Assembly (NCBI RefSeq): GCF_025244725.1
Contig: NZ_CP104203.1
Coordinates: forward strand, 3,720,001 to 3,784,000
Reading direction: 5' to 3'
Source of the DNA: Chryseobacterium oranimense
GTDB taxonomy: Bacteria > Bacteroidota > Bacteroidia > Flavobacteriales > Weeksellaceae
DNA: 64,000 nucleotides
Under the pieces are notes generated by a model, which was not told the DNA's origin, did no database searches, and saw only the letters and a program-made list of their open reading frames with translations. This document shows, one piece after another, positions 44,947 to 53,167 of this stretch; the stretch's first letter is position 1, and every line of letters begins with the position of its first letter. A program made the translations under genes and the position numbers.

Positions 44947-45897
44947 ATGAACATTCAGCAACTGGAGTATCTTATCGCTGTAGATAAGTACAAACATTTT
45001 GGTAAGGCAGCCCAGGCATGCTTTATTACGCAGCCTACACTAAGTGCGATGATACAAAAATTTGAGGATGAACTGGATGTGAAGGTATTCGACAGAACAA
45101 CACACCCGATACGTACTACAGATGTAGGGCTTCAGATCATTGATCAGGCAAAGGTAATTATAGAATCTGTCAATGAGCTGAAAAATAAAGCCAATCTTTT
45201 GAATAATATTTTGGGAGGAACGATCAATTTGGGGATCATTCCTACTGTTTCTTCTTTCATTTTGCCAACAGAAATCTTTAAATTTTTGGAAGAAAATCCG
45301 AAAATCCAGATGAATGTAAAAGAAATGACTACTGATAATATTATTAAAGCCTTGAAAGCAGGTGAACTGGATGCAGGAATTATTTCCACTCCGTACGATT
45401 CTGCTGACGAGTTCTATCAGGATTTCCTTTTCAATGAAGAGCTGATGATCTACAGCTCTAATACGGAAGCCAATAAAAAGAACTCTTATGTGGTTCCGGA
45501 AGAGCTGAATGTAGAAAAAGTGTGGTTGCTGGAAGAAGGAAACTGCCTGAGAAACCAGTTTGAAAACATCTGTCATTTAAAAGAGAATACTTTAAAGCCG
45601 AAGAATCTGGATTTCTTAGCTTCTAATATCCAGACTTTAGTTCATATGGTGGATAAAGTGGGAGGGATCAGTATTCTGCCGGAATTGGCACTAAGCCAGC
45701 TTTCTGAGGAGCAGAAGGAAAATGTTTTCAGATTCAAAAAGCCTTTCCCTTACAGAGAGATCAGTATTATATACTATAAGCCTACATTTAAGCAGAAAAT
45801 TATTGATGAATTGTCACATTCTATCAAGAATTCTTTAGAGCTTAAACTTAACTATCACGCCAACCCGAAGGAATTTGTAAGCATCAAGCCGCAATGA
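44947..45897 (+). CDS. oxyR: OxyR-type LysR family regulator
   Basis: A 316-residue LysR regulator with N-terminal winged helix (residues 1-60; FGKAAQACFITQPTLSAMIQKFEDEL) and a periplasmic-binding-like sensor domain. Two Cys at positions 200 and 209, in GNCLRNQFENICH, are eight residues apart. They align with the peroxide-sensing Cys199 and Cys208 of E. coli OxyR. Divergence from a catalase gene strongly supports the assignment. Confidence 0.93.
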   Translation: MNIQQLEYLIAVDKYKHFGKAAQACFITQPTLSAMIQKFEDELDVKVFDRTTHPIRTTDVGLQIIDQAKVIIESVNELKNKANLLNNILGGTINLGIIPTVSSFILPTEIFKFLEENPKIQMNVKEMTTDNIIKALKAGELDAGIISTPYDSADEFYQDFLFNEELMIYSSNTEANKKNSYVVPEELNVEKVWLLEEGNCLRNQFENICHLKENTLKPKNLDFLASNIQTLVHMVDKVGGISILPELALSQLSEEQKENVFRFKKPFPYREISIIYYKPTFKQKIIDELSHSIKNSLELKLNYHANPKEFVSIKPQ

Positions 45898-45987
45898 ACT
45901 AAGAAGGCTGTAAAGTGATATAAATCATTAATTTTAAGAAAATTATAATTAATAAGCAAAATTCTTTAGTATTAAAAAAATAGTACT

Positions 45988-45995
45988 TAAATTTG
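45988..45995 (+). promoter_or_regulatory. -7 box of metK
   Basis: TAAATTTG matches TAnnTTTG. Transcription would start near 46002, giving a leader of about 125 nt that begins right at the SAM-II-like element. Confidence 0.55.
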
Positions 45996-46008
45996 CGGAC
46001 GTTTATTA

Positions 46009-46060
46009 ACGAGGAAAAATTTGACCTGATTGCAACCTCTCTAAAAATATGCTAAAACAG
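46009..46060 (+). ncRNA. SAM-II/SAM-V-like riboswitch candidate upstream of metK
   Basis: P1 is GAGG (46011-46014) with CCTC (46036-46039). The loop contains ATTTGACCTGATTGCA, very close to the conserved SAM-II loop, and GCTAAAA follows downstream. Pseudoknot pairs can form: CTG (46026-46028) with CAG (46058-46060), and GCA (46032-46034) with TGC (46050-46052). These leave ATT and TAAAA facing each other where SAM-II binds its ligand. Placement in front of the SAM synthetase gene fits feedback control. Confidence 0.6.
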
Positions 46061-46126
46061 TATTCTTTTTCGGGCAATTATTCTTATTTTTCTTCACTTA
46101 TTTTAATCTAAAAAACAAAGAATAAT

Positions 46127-47407
46127 ATGTCTTATCTATTTACATCTGAATCCGTTTCAGAAGGACATCCGGATAAAATTGCCGATCAAATCTCCGATGC
46201 ATTAATCGATCATTTCTTAGCATACGATAAAAACTCTAAGGTAGCTTGTGAAACTCTGGTAACTACAGGGCAGGTAGTGCTTGCAGGAGAGGTAAAGTCC
46301 GACGCGTATCTTGATGTACAGACTATTGCAAGAGATGTAATCAACGGAATTGGTTATACTAAAGGAGAGTATATGTTCAACGGGGATTCTTGCGGGGTAA
46401 TCTCAGCAATCCATGAGCAGTCTCCTGATATCAACCAGGGTGTAGACAGAGCTGTAAATGACGGATCTTTCGAAGCTAAAGCCAATGCACAGGGTGCCGG
46501 CGACCAGGGAATGATGTTCGGGTATGCAACCAACGAGACAGCTAATTATATGCCTCTTGCTCTGGACCTTGCCCACACTATCCTTAAAGAGCTTTCTGCA
46601 TTAAGAAGAGAAGGTAACGAAATTGCTTACCTGCGTCCGGATGCAAAAAGCCAGGTAACCATTGAGTATTCTGATGATCATAAACCGGTAAGAATTGATT
46701 CTATCGTAGTTTCTACACAGCATGATGACTTTGGAACTGAAGAAGAAATGCTGAACAAGATCCGTGAAGACATCAAAAATATCCTTGTACCAAGAGTGGT
46801 GGCTCAACAAACTGAAGAGATCAAAGCGTTATTCAACGATCAGATCAAATATCACATCAACCCTACAGGGAAGTTTGTGATCGGAGGCCCTCACGGAGAT
46901 ACAGGTCTTACAGGAAGAAAAATCATTGTAGATACTTACGGTGGAAAAGGTGCTCACGGTGGTGGTGCTTTCTCAGGAAAAGACCCTTCAAAAGTAGACA
47001 GAAGTGCGGCTTACGCGACAAGACACATTGCTAAAAACTTAGTAGCTGCAGGAGTAGCTGACGAAGTTTTGGTACAGGTTTCTTACGCGATCGGTGTTGC
47101 TGAACCTTGTGGTTTATACATCAATACTTACGGAACTGCAAAAGTGGATCTTCATGATGGGGATATTGCTAAAAAGGTTTCTTCTATCTTCGATTTAAGA
47201 CCTTACGCTATTGAGCAGAACCTAAAATTGAGAAATCCTATCTACCAGGAAACGGCTTCTTACGGTCATATGGGGAAAGAGCATTATACGGCCGACAAGA
47301 CCTTCAATAAAGGTCAGAAAAACGAAATTACCCTTACAGGACTTGAGTTCTTTACATGGGAAAAACTTGACAAAGTAGACGAAATTAAAGCCGCTTTCGG
47401 TATTTAA
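46127..47407 (+). CDS. metK: S-adenosylmethionine synthetase
   Basis: A 426-residue enzyme that makes SAM from methionine and ATP. Motifs: [19 protein letters not shown] with the catalytic His, [12 protein letters not shown], the ATP-loop [21 protein letters not shown] and [19 protein letters not shown]. The full length is slightly longer than the E. coli enzyme. A riboswitch-like leader precedes it and a strong terminator follows, so it is probably monocistronic. Confidence 0.98.
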   Translation: MSYLFTSESVSEGHPDKIADQISDALIDHFLAYDKNSKVACETLVTTGQVVLAGEVKSDAYLDVQTIARDVINGIGYTKGEYMFNGDSCGVISAIHEQSPDINQGVDRAVNDGSFEAKANAQGAGDQGMMFGYATNETANYMPLALDLAHTILKELSALRREGNEIAYLRPDAKSQVTIEYSDDHKPVRIDSIVVSTQHDDFGTEEEMLNKIREDIKNILVPRVVAQQTEEIKALFNDQIKYHINPTGKFVIGGPHGDTGLTGRKIIVDTYGGKGAHGGGAFSGKDPSKVDRSAAYATRHIAKNLVAAGVADEVLVQVSYAIGVAEPCGLYINTYGTAKVDLHDGDIAKKVSSIFDLRPYAIEQNLKLRNPIYQETASYGHMGKEHYTADKTFNKGQKNEITLTGLEFFTWEKLDKVDEIKAAFGI

Positions 47408-47431
47408 TTCTTCTTTAAAAATAATAAATGG

Positions 47432-47464
47432 CTGCTTTATCTTCGGATAAGGCAGTTTTTTTTA
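47432..47464 (+). terminator. Rho-independent terminator of metK
   Basis: CTGCTTTATC and GATAAGGCAG pair over ten positions with a TTCG tetraloop, then eight T. Confidence 0.92.
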
Positions 47465-47489
47465 ATTTTACATCCTAAATAATTTAAAG

Positions 47490-47981
47490 ATGATGAATTT
47501 TAGAACGGGACTTGCCACACTTTCCATATTTTTCCTGAGCGTAATGGCAAAGGCACAGTATACCATGCACAAAATGGTTACTGTGGGATATACCTACCAG
47601 AACCAGAGTTTCGGGGAAGTTGGGGGTAAGTTGCTTTTTCTGAAGAATGATGATGTGATATACAGACTGGGCGGGTCTGCTCTCATGGGTTCCGTCAATT
47701 CCAAATTTGCCATCATGCCGAAACTGCAGGCTGATGTTCTTCTTAATTTTGAAAAAAATGTAGATTTCTATCATTCCTATTATCTTCTGTTAGGAGCCGA
47801 AGGAACCAATAAATATATTGCACCCAAAATAGGCGTTACTCTTTTCGGGCTTTTGGACCTTACCGGCGGGTATGCATTTCCTATCGGAGACACCCGTTTG
47901 AACGGAAAAGAGATGAAAGGCTTAAATGTTAATTTAACATTAAATATTCCCACTGTCTTTATTCATGATATGTTTAAGTGA
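47490..47981 (+). CDS. Exported outer-membrane-like protein of unknown function
   Basis: A 163-residue protein with a clear signal peptide (LATLSIFFLSVMAKAQ). The mature part has alternating hydrophobic strands such as VTVGYTYQNQSFGEVGGKLLF and NVNLTLNIPTVF, as in small beta-barrels. No family is recognised. Start at the first of two adjacent ATG (47490 or 47493). It follows the metK terminator and precedes an ECF sigma factor gene. Confidence 0.7.
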   Translation: MMNFRTGLATLSIFFLSVMAKAQYTMHKMVTVGYTYQNQSFGEVGGKLLFLKNDDVIYRLGGSALMGSVNSKFAIMPKLQADVLLNFEKNVDFYHSYYLLLGAEGTNKYIAPKIGVTLFGLLDLTGGYAFPIGDTRLNGKEMKGLNVNLTLNIPTVFIHDMFK

Positions 47982-48120
47982 TGTTTATTAAATTTTCTTG
48001 TTAAAATTTAATAATAGGTTAACAGTTATTAAAAAATTATTATATTTACACCATATAATAATTGTACTGCCTATTGATTTTACTTTACTCTAAAAAACTG
48101 TTTTGTATTTACAGCTAGGG

Positions 48121-48137
48121 CCAGATATAATATCTGG
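48121..48137. promoter_or_regulatory. Perfect palindrome upstream of the sigma factor gene
   Basis: CCAGATAT-A-ATATCTGG is an 8-bp perfect dyad 41 bp before the sigma factor ATG. It could be an operator or a leader hairpin; no T-run follows. Confidence 0.4.
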
Positions 48138-48178
48138 AGAATTGCTGGTCTGCAAATTTTTTATTATTGAGAAGAGTT

Positions 48179-48769
48179 ATGAAATCAAAAACGGACAGCC
48201 TACTAATTTCCCTTTACCAGAAAGGAGACGAAGAAGCCCTATCAGCCCTTATTCATCGTCATCAGAGAGAACTGTTTACATTCATTTTTTACAAAATTAA
48301 TGATGAAGATCTGGCTAATGATGTTTTTCAGGATACATTCATGAAAATCATTCTGATGCTTAAAGAAGGCCGGTATAACGAAGAAGGTAAATTCATTCTT
48401 TGGGCAAAAAGAATCGCACACAATCTTATTATTGATCATTTCAGACTGAAAGCAAAGAACGTGAAAGTTTCAGAAACTACTTTTGAAACAGACGAATATT
48501 CTATTTTTGATCTGATCAGAGAACCATCGGAAAATATTGAGGATCAGCTGGTAACATTGCAGATTCAGGAAGATCTTCTGAGAATGCTTCAGTTTCTTCC
48601 ACAGAACCAGCAGGAAGTTATTAAATTAAGATTTTTTGACGGACTGAGCTTCAAGGAAATCGCAGACCATACCAATATGAGTATCAATACCACATTGGGC
48701 AGAGTGCGTTATGCACTGATCAACCTGAGGAAAATCATGGATGAAAATAACATTGTATTGACACGATAG
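48179..48769 (+). CDS. ECF-type RNA polymerase sigma factor
   Basis: About 196 residues; the start is ATG 48179 (MKSKTDSLLISL) rather than the TTG four codons earlier. The sigma-2 region is ALIHRHQRELFTFIFYKINDEDLANDVFQDTFMKII, and sigma-4 is PQNQQEVIKLRFFDGLSFKEIADHTNMSINTTLGRVRYALINLRK. There is no adjacent anti-sigma factor with a recognisable membrane domain, unlike most ECF loci. A 44-residue Lys-rich ORF follows 50 bp later instead. Confidence 0.92.
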   Translation: MKSKTDSLLISLYQKGDEEALSALIHRHQRELFTFIFYKINDEDLANDVFQDTFMKIILMLKEGRYNEEGKFILWAKRIAHNLIIDHFRLKAKNVKVSETTFETDEYSIFDLIREPSENIEDQLVTLQIQEDLLRMLQFLPQNQQEVIKLRFFDGLSFKEIADHTNMSINTTLGRVRYALINLRKIMDENNIVLTR

Positions 48770-48819
48770 GATAATATTTTTAAAAAATTCACGTTTATAG
48801 GAAAACATACTTTTCGCCT

Positions 48820-48954
48820 ATGAAAAAAAATGATTCCTTAAAAGTGAAAACTTTGAAACCTAAGAAACAAACAATTGATTTTTTATTGAATTACTCAAAA
48901 AGTCTTGAACTGGTAAAAACCAAGAGCAAGAATTTTCCGATTTCCAAAAATTAA
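48820..48954 (+). CDS. Small basic protein downstream of the sigma factor
   Basis: A 44-codon frame (ATG 48820, TAA 48952-48954). It is Lys-rich at both ends with a central amphipathic segment TIDFLLNYSKSLELV. It starts 50 bp after the sigma gene and ends 5 bp before the promoter box of the next gene, so it fills the gap exactly. No Cys and no membrane segment. It could be a sigma-associated regulator or a free small protein; function unknown. Confidence 0.55.
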   Translation: MKKNDSLKVKTLKPKKQTIDFLLNYSKSLELVKTKSKNFPISKN

Positions 48955-48959
48955 AAGAG

Positions 48960-48967
48960 TAATTTTG
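48960..48967 (+). promoter_or_regulatory. -7 box of the HAD nucleotidase gene
   Basis: TAATTTTG ends 6 nt before ATG 48974. A transcript from here would be leaderless or nearly so. Confidence 0.5.
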
Positions 48968-48973
48968 TGCTGT

Positions 48974-49669
48974 ATGAAAATTCAGCACATTTTTTTTGAC
49001 CTGGACAATACGCTCTGGGATCACCGTAAGAATGCTTATCTTACCATCAAAGACCTTTTTGAAAAACAGGAAATTACTTTAAATTATAATATAGATTTTG
49101 AAGAATTTCATTCCGTTTACCATGAAATTAATGAAAGTTTGTGGGAAAAAATCAGGGATGGGATTATCGGTAAGGAATATCTGAGAAAACACCGTTTTTA
49201 TGATACATTCAAGCGTTTCGGAGTGGATGATGAAGAGCTTTCACAATATTTTGAGGAACACTTTCTGGACAAGATCCTTAACCACAACGAACTGGTAGAA
49301 GGTGCAGAATACATTCTGGAATACCTGAAATCCAAACATTATACAATGCACGTTATTTCCAACGGCTTCCAGGAAGTAACAGAAAGGAAATGCATCCTGT
49401 CTGGAATAGATAAATACTTTACGACCATTACCAGCGCTGATTCTGTAGGTGTAAGAAAACCCAATCCGGAGATTTTTGACTATTCTTTGGGACTTGCAAA
49501 AGCTGCAAAAGAAGAAAGCATCCTGATCGGTGACGACTGGATTGCAGATGTTGTAGGCGCACAAAACTATGGGATAGATGTGATCTTCTTTGATGTTTAC
49601 AAAGAAAACAAACAGGAAGAAGGGTTGAAAGTAATTACCCATCTATTGCAGATTAAAGAATATTTATAA
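48974..49669 (+). CDS. YjjG-family noncanonical pyrimidine nucleotidase (HAD)
   Basis: About 231 residues of the HAD superfamily. Start ATG 48974 (MKIQHIFFDLDNTLWDH), where FDLDNT is motif I with the nucleophile Asp. Motif II is VISNGF, motif III the Lys in VGVRKPNPEIF, and motif IV GDDWIADVVGAQNYG. YjjG-type enzymes remove phosphate from modified pyrimidine nucleotides. Followed by two hairpins and the convergent trpS. Confidence 0.9.
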   Translation: MKIQHIFFDLDNTLWDHRKNAYLTIKDLFEKQEITLNYNIDFEEFHSVYHEINESLWEKIRDGIIGKEYLRKHRFYDTFKRFGVDDEELSQYFEEHFLDKILNHNELVEGAEYILEYLKSKHYTMHVISNGFQEVTERKCILSGIDKYFTTITSADSVGVRKPNPEIFDYSLGLAKAAKEESILIGDDWIADVVGAQNYGIDVIFFDVYKENKQEEGLKVITHLLQIKEYL

Positions 49670-49670
49670 G

Positions 49671-49703
49671 AGTTTCGGCGGCACCAAAGGTGCCGCCGAA
49701 ACT
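49671..49703. terminator. Perfect 15-bp GC-rich hairpin without T-run
   Basis: AGTTTCGGCGGCACC and GGTGCCGCCGAAACT are separated by AAA. It begins right after the nucleotidase stop. No T-run follows on either strand, so it is not a standard intrinsic terminator; it may protect 3' ends. Confidence 0.55.
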
Positions 49704-49738
49704 TAATTCATCAAATCGGAAGTCATACAAAATAAAAC

Positions 49739-49770
49739 CGGCACCCATTTTAATGAATGCCGATTTTTTA
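49739..49770. terminator. Bidirectional terminator between nucleotidase and trpS
   Basis: CGGCA...TGCCG with an inner CATT/AATG pair forms the stem, followed by a T-run on the plus strand and a T-rich tract on the minus strand. Confidence 0.8.
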
Positions 49771-49786
49771 TTTGAATAATAAGATA

Positions 49787-50755
49787 TTAAAGTCCTAAAC
49801 TTTCTCTTACTCTTTTAATGGTTTCTGTAGCAATAACTCTCGTTTTTGCTGCACCTTCCTGAAGCTTTGCTTCCAATTCATCAAGATTGGTCATGTAATA
49901 AGAGAATAGTTCTCTTTCTTTTTCAAATCTTACTAAAATCAGATCCAAAAGCTCTTTTTTCGCATGACCATAACCGAAGTTTCCTGCTAAATATTTCGTT
50001 CTCAATGCTTCAGTTTGTTCCGGAGTTGCAATTAATTGATAGATGGCAAATGTTTTATCTGTTTCCGGATCTTTAGGCTCTTCCAACGTTTTAGAATCGG
50101 ATTCGATGCTCATCACCTGTTTTTTCAGTTCCTTTTCAGGTAAGAAAATATTAATGATATTTCCCATGGATTTAGACATTTTACGGCCATCTGTTCCGGG
50201 AACATATTTTGTGTCTTCCTGAAGTTCAGACTGAGGCAGTACAAAAACTTCCCCCATCTGGTTATTAAACCTTGAAGCTACATCACGGGCAATTTCAAGA
50301 TGCTGAAGCTGATCCTTTCCTACAGGAACAATCTCTGCGTCGTATAATAAAATATCTGCAGCCATTAAAATAGGATAGGTAAACAGCCCGGCATTTACAT
50401 CCTGAAGCCTGTCTGCCTTATCTTTAAATGAATGGGCAAGCGTTAATCTCTGATAAGGAAAAAAACATGATAAATGCCAAGAAAGTTCACAGGTTTCAGG
50501 GATATCACTCTGTCTGTAAAAATATGTTTTTTCCGTATCCAGCCCACAAGCCAGCCAAGCCGCAGCAATCTCGTAGGTATTCTGTTTTAAAACCTGCGCA
50601 TCTTTGATCTGGGTAAGAGAATGAAGATTCGCAATAAATAAAAATGATTCATTTCCTTCCTGCTTGGAAAGTTCGATAGCAGGAATAATCGCCCCAAGCA
50701 GATTTCCAAGATGGGGGGTTCCGGTGGCTTGAATGCCGGTAAGAATTCTTGACAT
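49787..50755 (-). CDS. trpS: Tryptophan--tRNA ligase
   Basis: A 322-residue class I aminoacyl-tRNA synthetase. The HIGH-type motif is TGTPHLGNLLGA, and the KMSKS loop is present exactly as KMSKSMGN. Also DILLYDAEIVPVGKDQLQHLE, the Trp-binding region. The length is normal for the bacterial enzyme. It has its own transcript between a terminator and a 144-bp spacer. Confidence 0.97.
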   Translation of the reverse strand: MSRILTGIQATGTPHLGNLLGAIIPAIELSKQEGNESFLFIANLHSLTQIKDAQVLKQNTYEIAAAWLACGLDTEKTYFYRQSDIPETCELSWHLSCFFPYQRLTLAHSFKDKADRLQDVNAGLFTYPILMAADILLYDAEIVPVGKDQLQHLEIARDVASRFNNQMGEVFVLPQSELQEDTKYVPGTDGRKMSKSMGNIINIFLPEKELKKQVMSIESDSKTLEEPKDPETDKTFAIYQLIATPEQTEALRTKYLAGNFGYGHAKKELLDLILVRFEKERELFSYYMTNLDELEAKLQEGAAKTRVIATETIKRVRESLGL

Positions 50756-50899
50756 TTGTTTGATTTATTAAAAATTAATGAATTGCAAATTTAATTAATT
50801 CTCCTGCAGATTACTCAGATTTGCACAGATGTTTGTGTAAAATTAAAATCACGGAGAAATTTTAAGCTGAAAAGAAAGGTTATTTTCAGTGAAAAAAAA

Positions 50900-51544
50900 T
50901 TAAGGAATCTGAATCTTTTCTCCACCGAATTTCGGCTGTACTCTGAAAATCAGATCCCAGTATACCTTTGTCTTTGCCAGGTACTCTCTCAGGTTGGTCT
51001 TTAAGCCGGCGTATTTATTCACATCATTGGCGTTGTATCCGAAAGCTTCTATTCCATTTTTCTTTGCAAGGAAAACTGCTCTTTCATTGTGAAACTTCTG
51101 TGAAATAATCACTAGCTTATTTTGCCCAAAGATTTCTTTAGCCCTTACCACAGAATCCAAAGTACGAAAACCGGCATGATCCATTATGATCCTGTCCTTT
51201 GGGATGCCGTATTTCATTAAAGTAAGCTGCATGTCTTCCGGCTCATTGTAATCTTTGGTGCTGTTGTCACCGCTTACAATAATATATTTGATTTTTCCGC
51301 TTTTATACAGATCTATAGCAGCTTGTATCCTGTTGTAAAAATAAGCATTGGGCATACCATTGTTCAGATTCTTCCCGGTTCCGAGCAGCAAGGCAACTTT
51401 GGTTTCCGGAACATCCGAAATATTGTAAGAAACAAGAGCACTGCTTTCTTTTCGGATGCTGTAGTTGGCCCATGCTATAAAAATAATTCCCGCTACAAGA
51501 AGCAGCAGGAAAATTTTAAAAATATTTTTAATTACTTTTTTCAT
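50900..51544 (-). CDS. SanA/YdcF-like (DUF218) membrane protein
   Basis: About 214 residues with an N-terminal helix (IFKIFLLLLVAGIIFIAWANY) and a DUF218 domain. Motifs: LLLGTGKNLNNGMPNAYFYNRIQAAIDLYKSGKIKYIIVSGDN and the later GFRTLDSVVRAKEIF. SanA proteins affect envelope barrier function in enterobacteria; the reaction is unknown. The start is ATG 51544; the earlier in-frame ATG 51568 lies inside lspA. Directly downstream of lspA, 13 bp apart. Confidence 0.85.
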   Translation of the reverse strand: MKKVIKNIFKIFLLLLVAGIIFIAWANYSIRKESSALVSYNISDVPETKVALLLGTGKNLNNGMPNAYFYNRIQAAIDLYKSGKIKYIIVSGDNSTKDYNEPEDMQLTLMKYGIPKDRIIMDHAGFRTLDSVVRAKEIFGQNKLVIISQKFHNERAVFLAKKNGIEAFGYNANDVNKYAGLKTNLREYLAKTKVYWDLIFRVQPKFGGEKIQIP

Positions 51545-51557
51545 ACGGAATACTGTT

Positions 51558-52196
51558 TTAAAACTCAAGTCCGTTAGGGAAAGCTTTTTTTCTGAATATT
51601 AATAATAAAGCGGCTCCTACCGTAATGGCTGAATCTGCCACATTGAAGATATATTTGAAGAACTCAATATGTTTACCTCCGATTACAGGCCAGTTTTCAG
51701 GAACGTACCAGTCTACCAAAGGAAAGTGAAGCATATCTACTACACAGCCCTTCATAAAGGCGGAATACCCCTGTCCGAAAGGAACGAACTTTGAAACCCC
51801 GCCGTATCCGATCCATCGGTCGATGCTTGGGTCATAAACTGTTCCGCTGTCAAAGATCAGGCCGTAAAACATACCGTCGATAAGGTTTCCTATAGCACCG
51901 GCAAAAATAACGGCCATTGGGATCAGAAGATAATTAGATGCTCCCTGCTGCAGCCATTTCTTAAACATATAAACCATTCCCCCAATCAGAAAAATTCTTA
52001 GAATTACCAGAAAATATTTCCCGATAATTCCTCCGAAATGAAGACCGTAAGCCATTCCCGGGTTTTCTACGAAAGTCAGTTTAAAGCCGGGAAGAACAGA
52101 AACACTGTCGTCCAGGTTGAAATGGGTTTTGATGTAAATTTTTGAAGCCTGATCAATTAACAATACTAAAAATGTTATAGCTAAGATCTTTTTCAT
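51558..52196 (-). CDS. lspA: Lipoprotein signal peptidase (signal peptidase II)
   Basis: A 212-residue polytopic inner-membrane aspartyl protease that cleaves prolipoproteins. Catalytic Asp residues lie in GNLIDGMFYG and in FNVADSAITVGA. N-terminal LVLLIDQASKIYIK and FVENPGMAYG are conserved. It is about 40 residues longer than E. coli LspA because of an insert before the second Asp, usual for Flavobacteriia. It overlaps the preceding small gene by one base (TAATG). Confidence 0.95.
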   Translation of the reverse strand: MKKILAITFLVLLIDQASKIYIKTHFNLDDSVSVLPGFKLTFVENPGMAYGLHFGGIIGKYFLVILRIFLIGGMVYMFKKWLQQGASNYLLIPMAVIFAGAIGNLIDGMFYGLIFDSGTVYDPSIDRWIGYGGVSKFVPFGQGYSAFMKGCVVDMLHFPLVDWYVPENWPVIGGKHIEFFKYIFNVADSAITVGAALLLIFRKKAFPNGLEF

Positions 52197-52381
52197 TACA
52201 ATCCTTTTGGTTTAGAAGGTTTCTCCGGGTTTTTCTTGTCGAAAATTTTCTTTGCCACTTTTTCTGTATGAAACGTATTTTTGGTGTGAGCTTTTTCAAA
52301 TTTAATGTTCATTTCCTTTAAAACACTTTTCAGTGCGCTCAGTTCCATAGGATTTTTAGGATGTACTATGATAGATTCCAT
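52196..52381 (-). CDS. Small DUF2683-like protein
   Basis: A 61-residue protein beginning MESIIVHPKNPMELSALKSVLKEMNIKFE, which resembles the short DUF2683/antitoxin-like N-terminal strand-helix unit found in Bacteroidota. The tail is Lys/Pro-rich. Its stop overlaps the lspA start by one base, so it is in the lspA operon. No toxin partner is present, so an antitoxin role is not supported. Confidence 0.65.
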   Translation of the reverse strand: MESIIVHPKNPMELSALKSVLKEMNIKFEKAHTKNTFHTEKVAKKIFDKKNPEKPSKPKGL

Positions 52382-52401
52382 TTCTTTTCTATTTTTATAT
52401 A

Positions 52402-52647
52402 TTACATTTTGGACAGCTCGTCAAGTCTTTTTCTGTCTTTTTCAGACAGATCATTGACTCCGTTTTTGCCCATCTTACTCAAAAGTCTGTCTATTTCTTT
52501 TTCCCTTTCGCGTTTATCGGAATTAAACTGATCATCAATGGTGTAGTTTGTATGTTTGTCGGGAAAGAATCTGTTTTTGATCCATTCCCTATTGAAAAAC
52601 AGTAAAACTGCAGCAATAATAATTGCTAAAATCAATACTTGGCTCAT
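52402..52647 (-). CDS. Small single-pass membrane protein
   Basis: An 81-residue protein with an N-terminal helix (VLILAIIIAAVLLFF) and a charged cytoplasmic part ending SEKDRKRLDELSKM. The tail resembles the short helical DUF6576-type ending seen in Bacteroidota. It is in line with the lspA cluster, 20 bp before the next gene. Function unknown. Confidence 0.65.
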   Translation of the reverse strand: MSQVLILAIIIAAVLLFFNREWIKNRFFPDKHTNYTIDDQFNSDKREREKEIDRLLSKMGKNGVNDLSEKDRKRLDELSKM

Positions 52648-52727
52648 GGGTATACATTAAAAATTAGGTTTATAAAGTATCCTCGAATACGATATAAACC
52701 CAATATTATTTTTACAAACCTTACGGC

Positions 52728-53108
52728 TTATTTCTGCATATTTTTCGCTTCAATGCTCAGCGTAGCATGAGGAACGGCTAAAAGTCTTTCCTTAGGAATC
52801 AGCTTTCCGGTTACTCTGCATACACCATAGGTTTTATTTTCGATTCGGATCAAAGCATTTTTAAGATCACGGACGAATTTTTCCTGACGTCCGGCCAGAA
52901 TAGAGTTCTGCTCCTTGCTTAAAGTCTCTGCACCTTCTTCAAAAGCCTTGAATGTAGGAGAAGTATCATCTGTACCATTATTCTGGTCATTGATGAAGCT
53001 TTCTCTGATCAGCTGAAGATCTCTTTCTGCTTTTTCTATTTTTTCTTTGATGATAGCCTTAAATTCCTGTAAATCAGCATCGCTGTATCTAACTCTTTCG
53101 TCTGACAT
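52728..53108 (-). CDS. TraR/DksA family protein with degenerate zinc finger
   Basis: A 126-residue protein with a coiled-coil N-terminal half and the C-terminal DksA-like segment YGVCRVTGKLIPKERLLAVPHATLSI. Only one Cys remains of the four that bind zinc, as in other Bacteroidota members. DksA proteins bind RNA polymerase in the stringent response; coiled-coil tip residues cannot be judged here. It lies between ileS and the lspA cluster, 59 bp after ileS. Confidence 0.88.
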   Translation of the reverse strand: MSDERVRYSDADLQEFKAIIKEKIEKAERDLQLIRESFINDQNNGTDDTSPTFKAFEEGAETLSKEQNSILAGRQEKFVRDLKNALIRIENKTYGVCRVTGKLIPKERLLAVPHATLSIEAKNMQK

Positions 53109-53167
53109 ATTCTTTTCTCTTTTTTAATAAAATTATGAAATGGAATTTGAAATACATTAACTATATG

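Noticed and set aside
52196..52381. Antitoxin of a toxin-antitoxin pair
   Set aside because: No toxin-like gene is adjacent; both neighbours are lspA and a small membrane protein.
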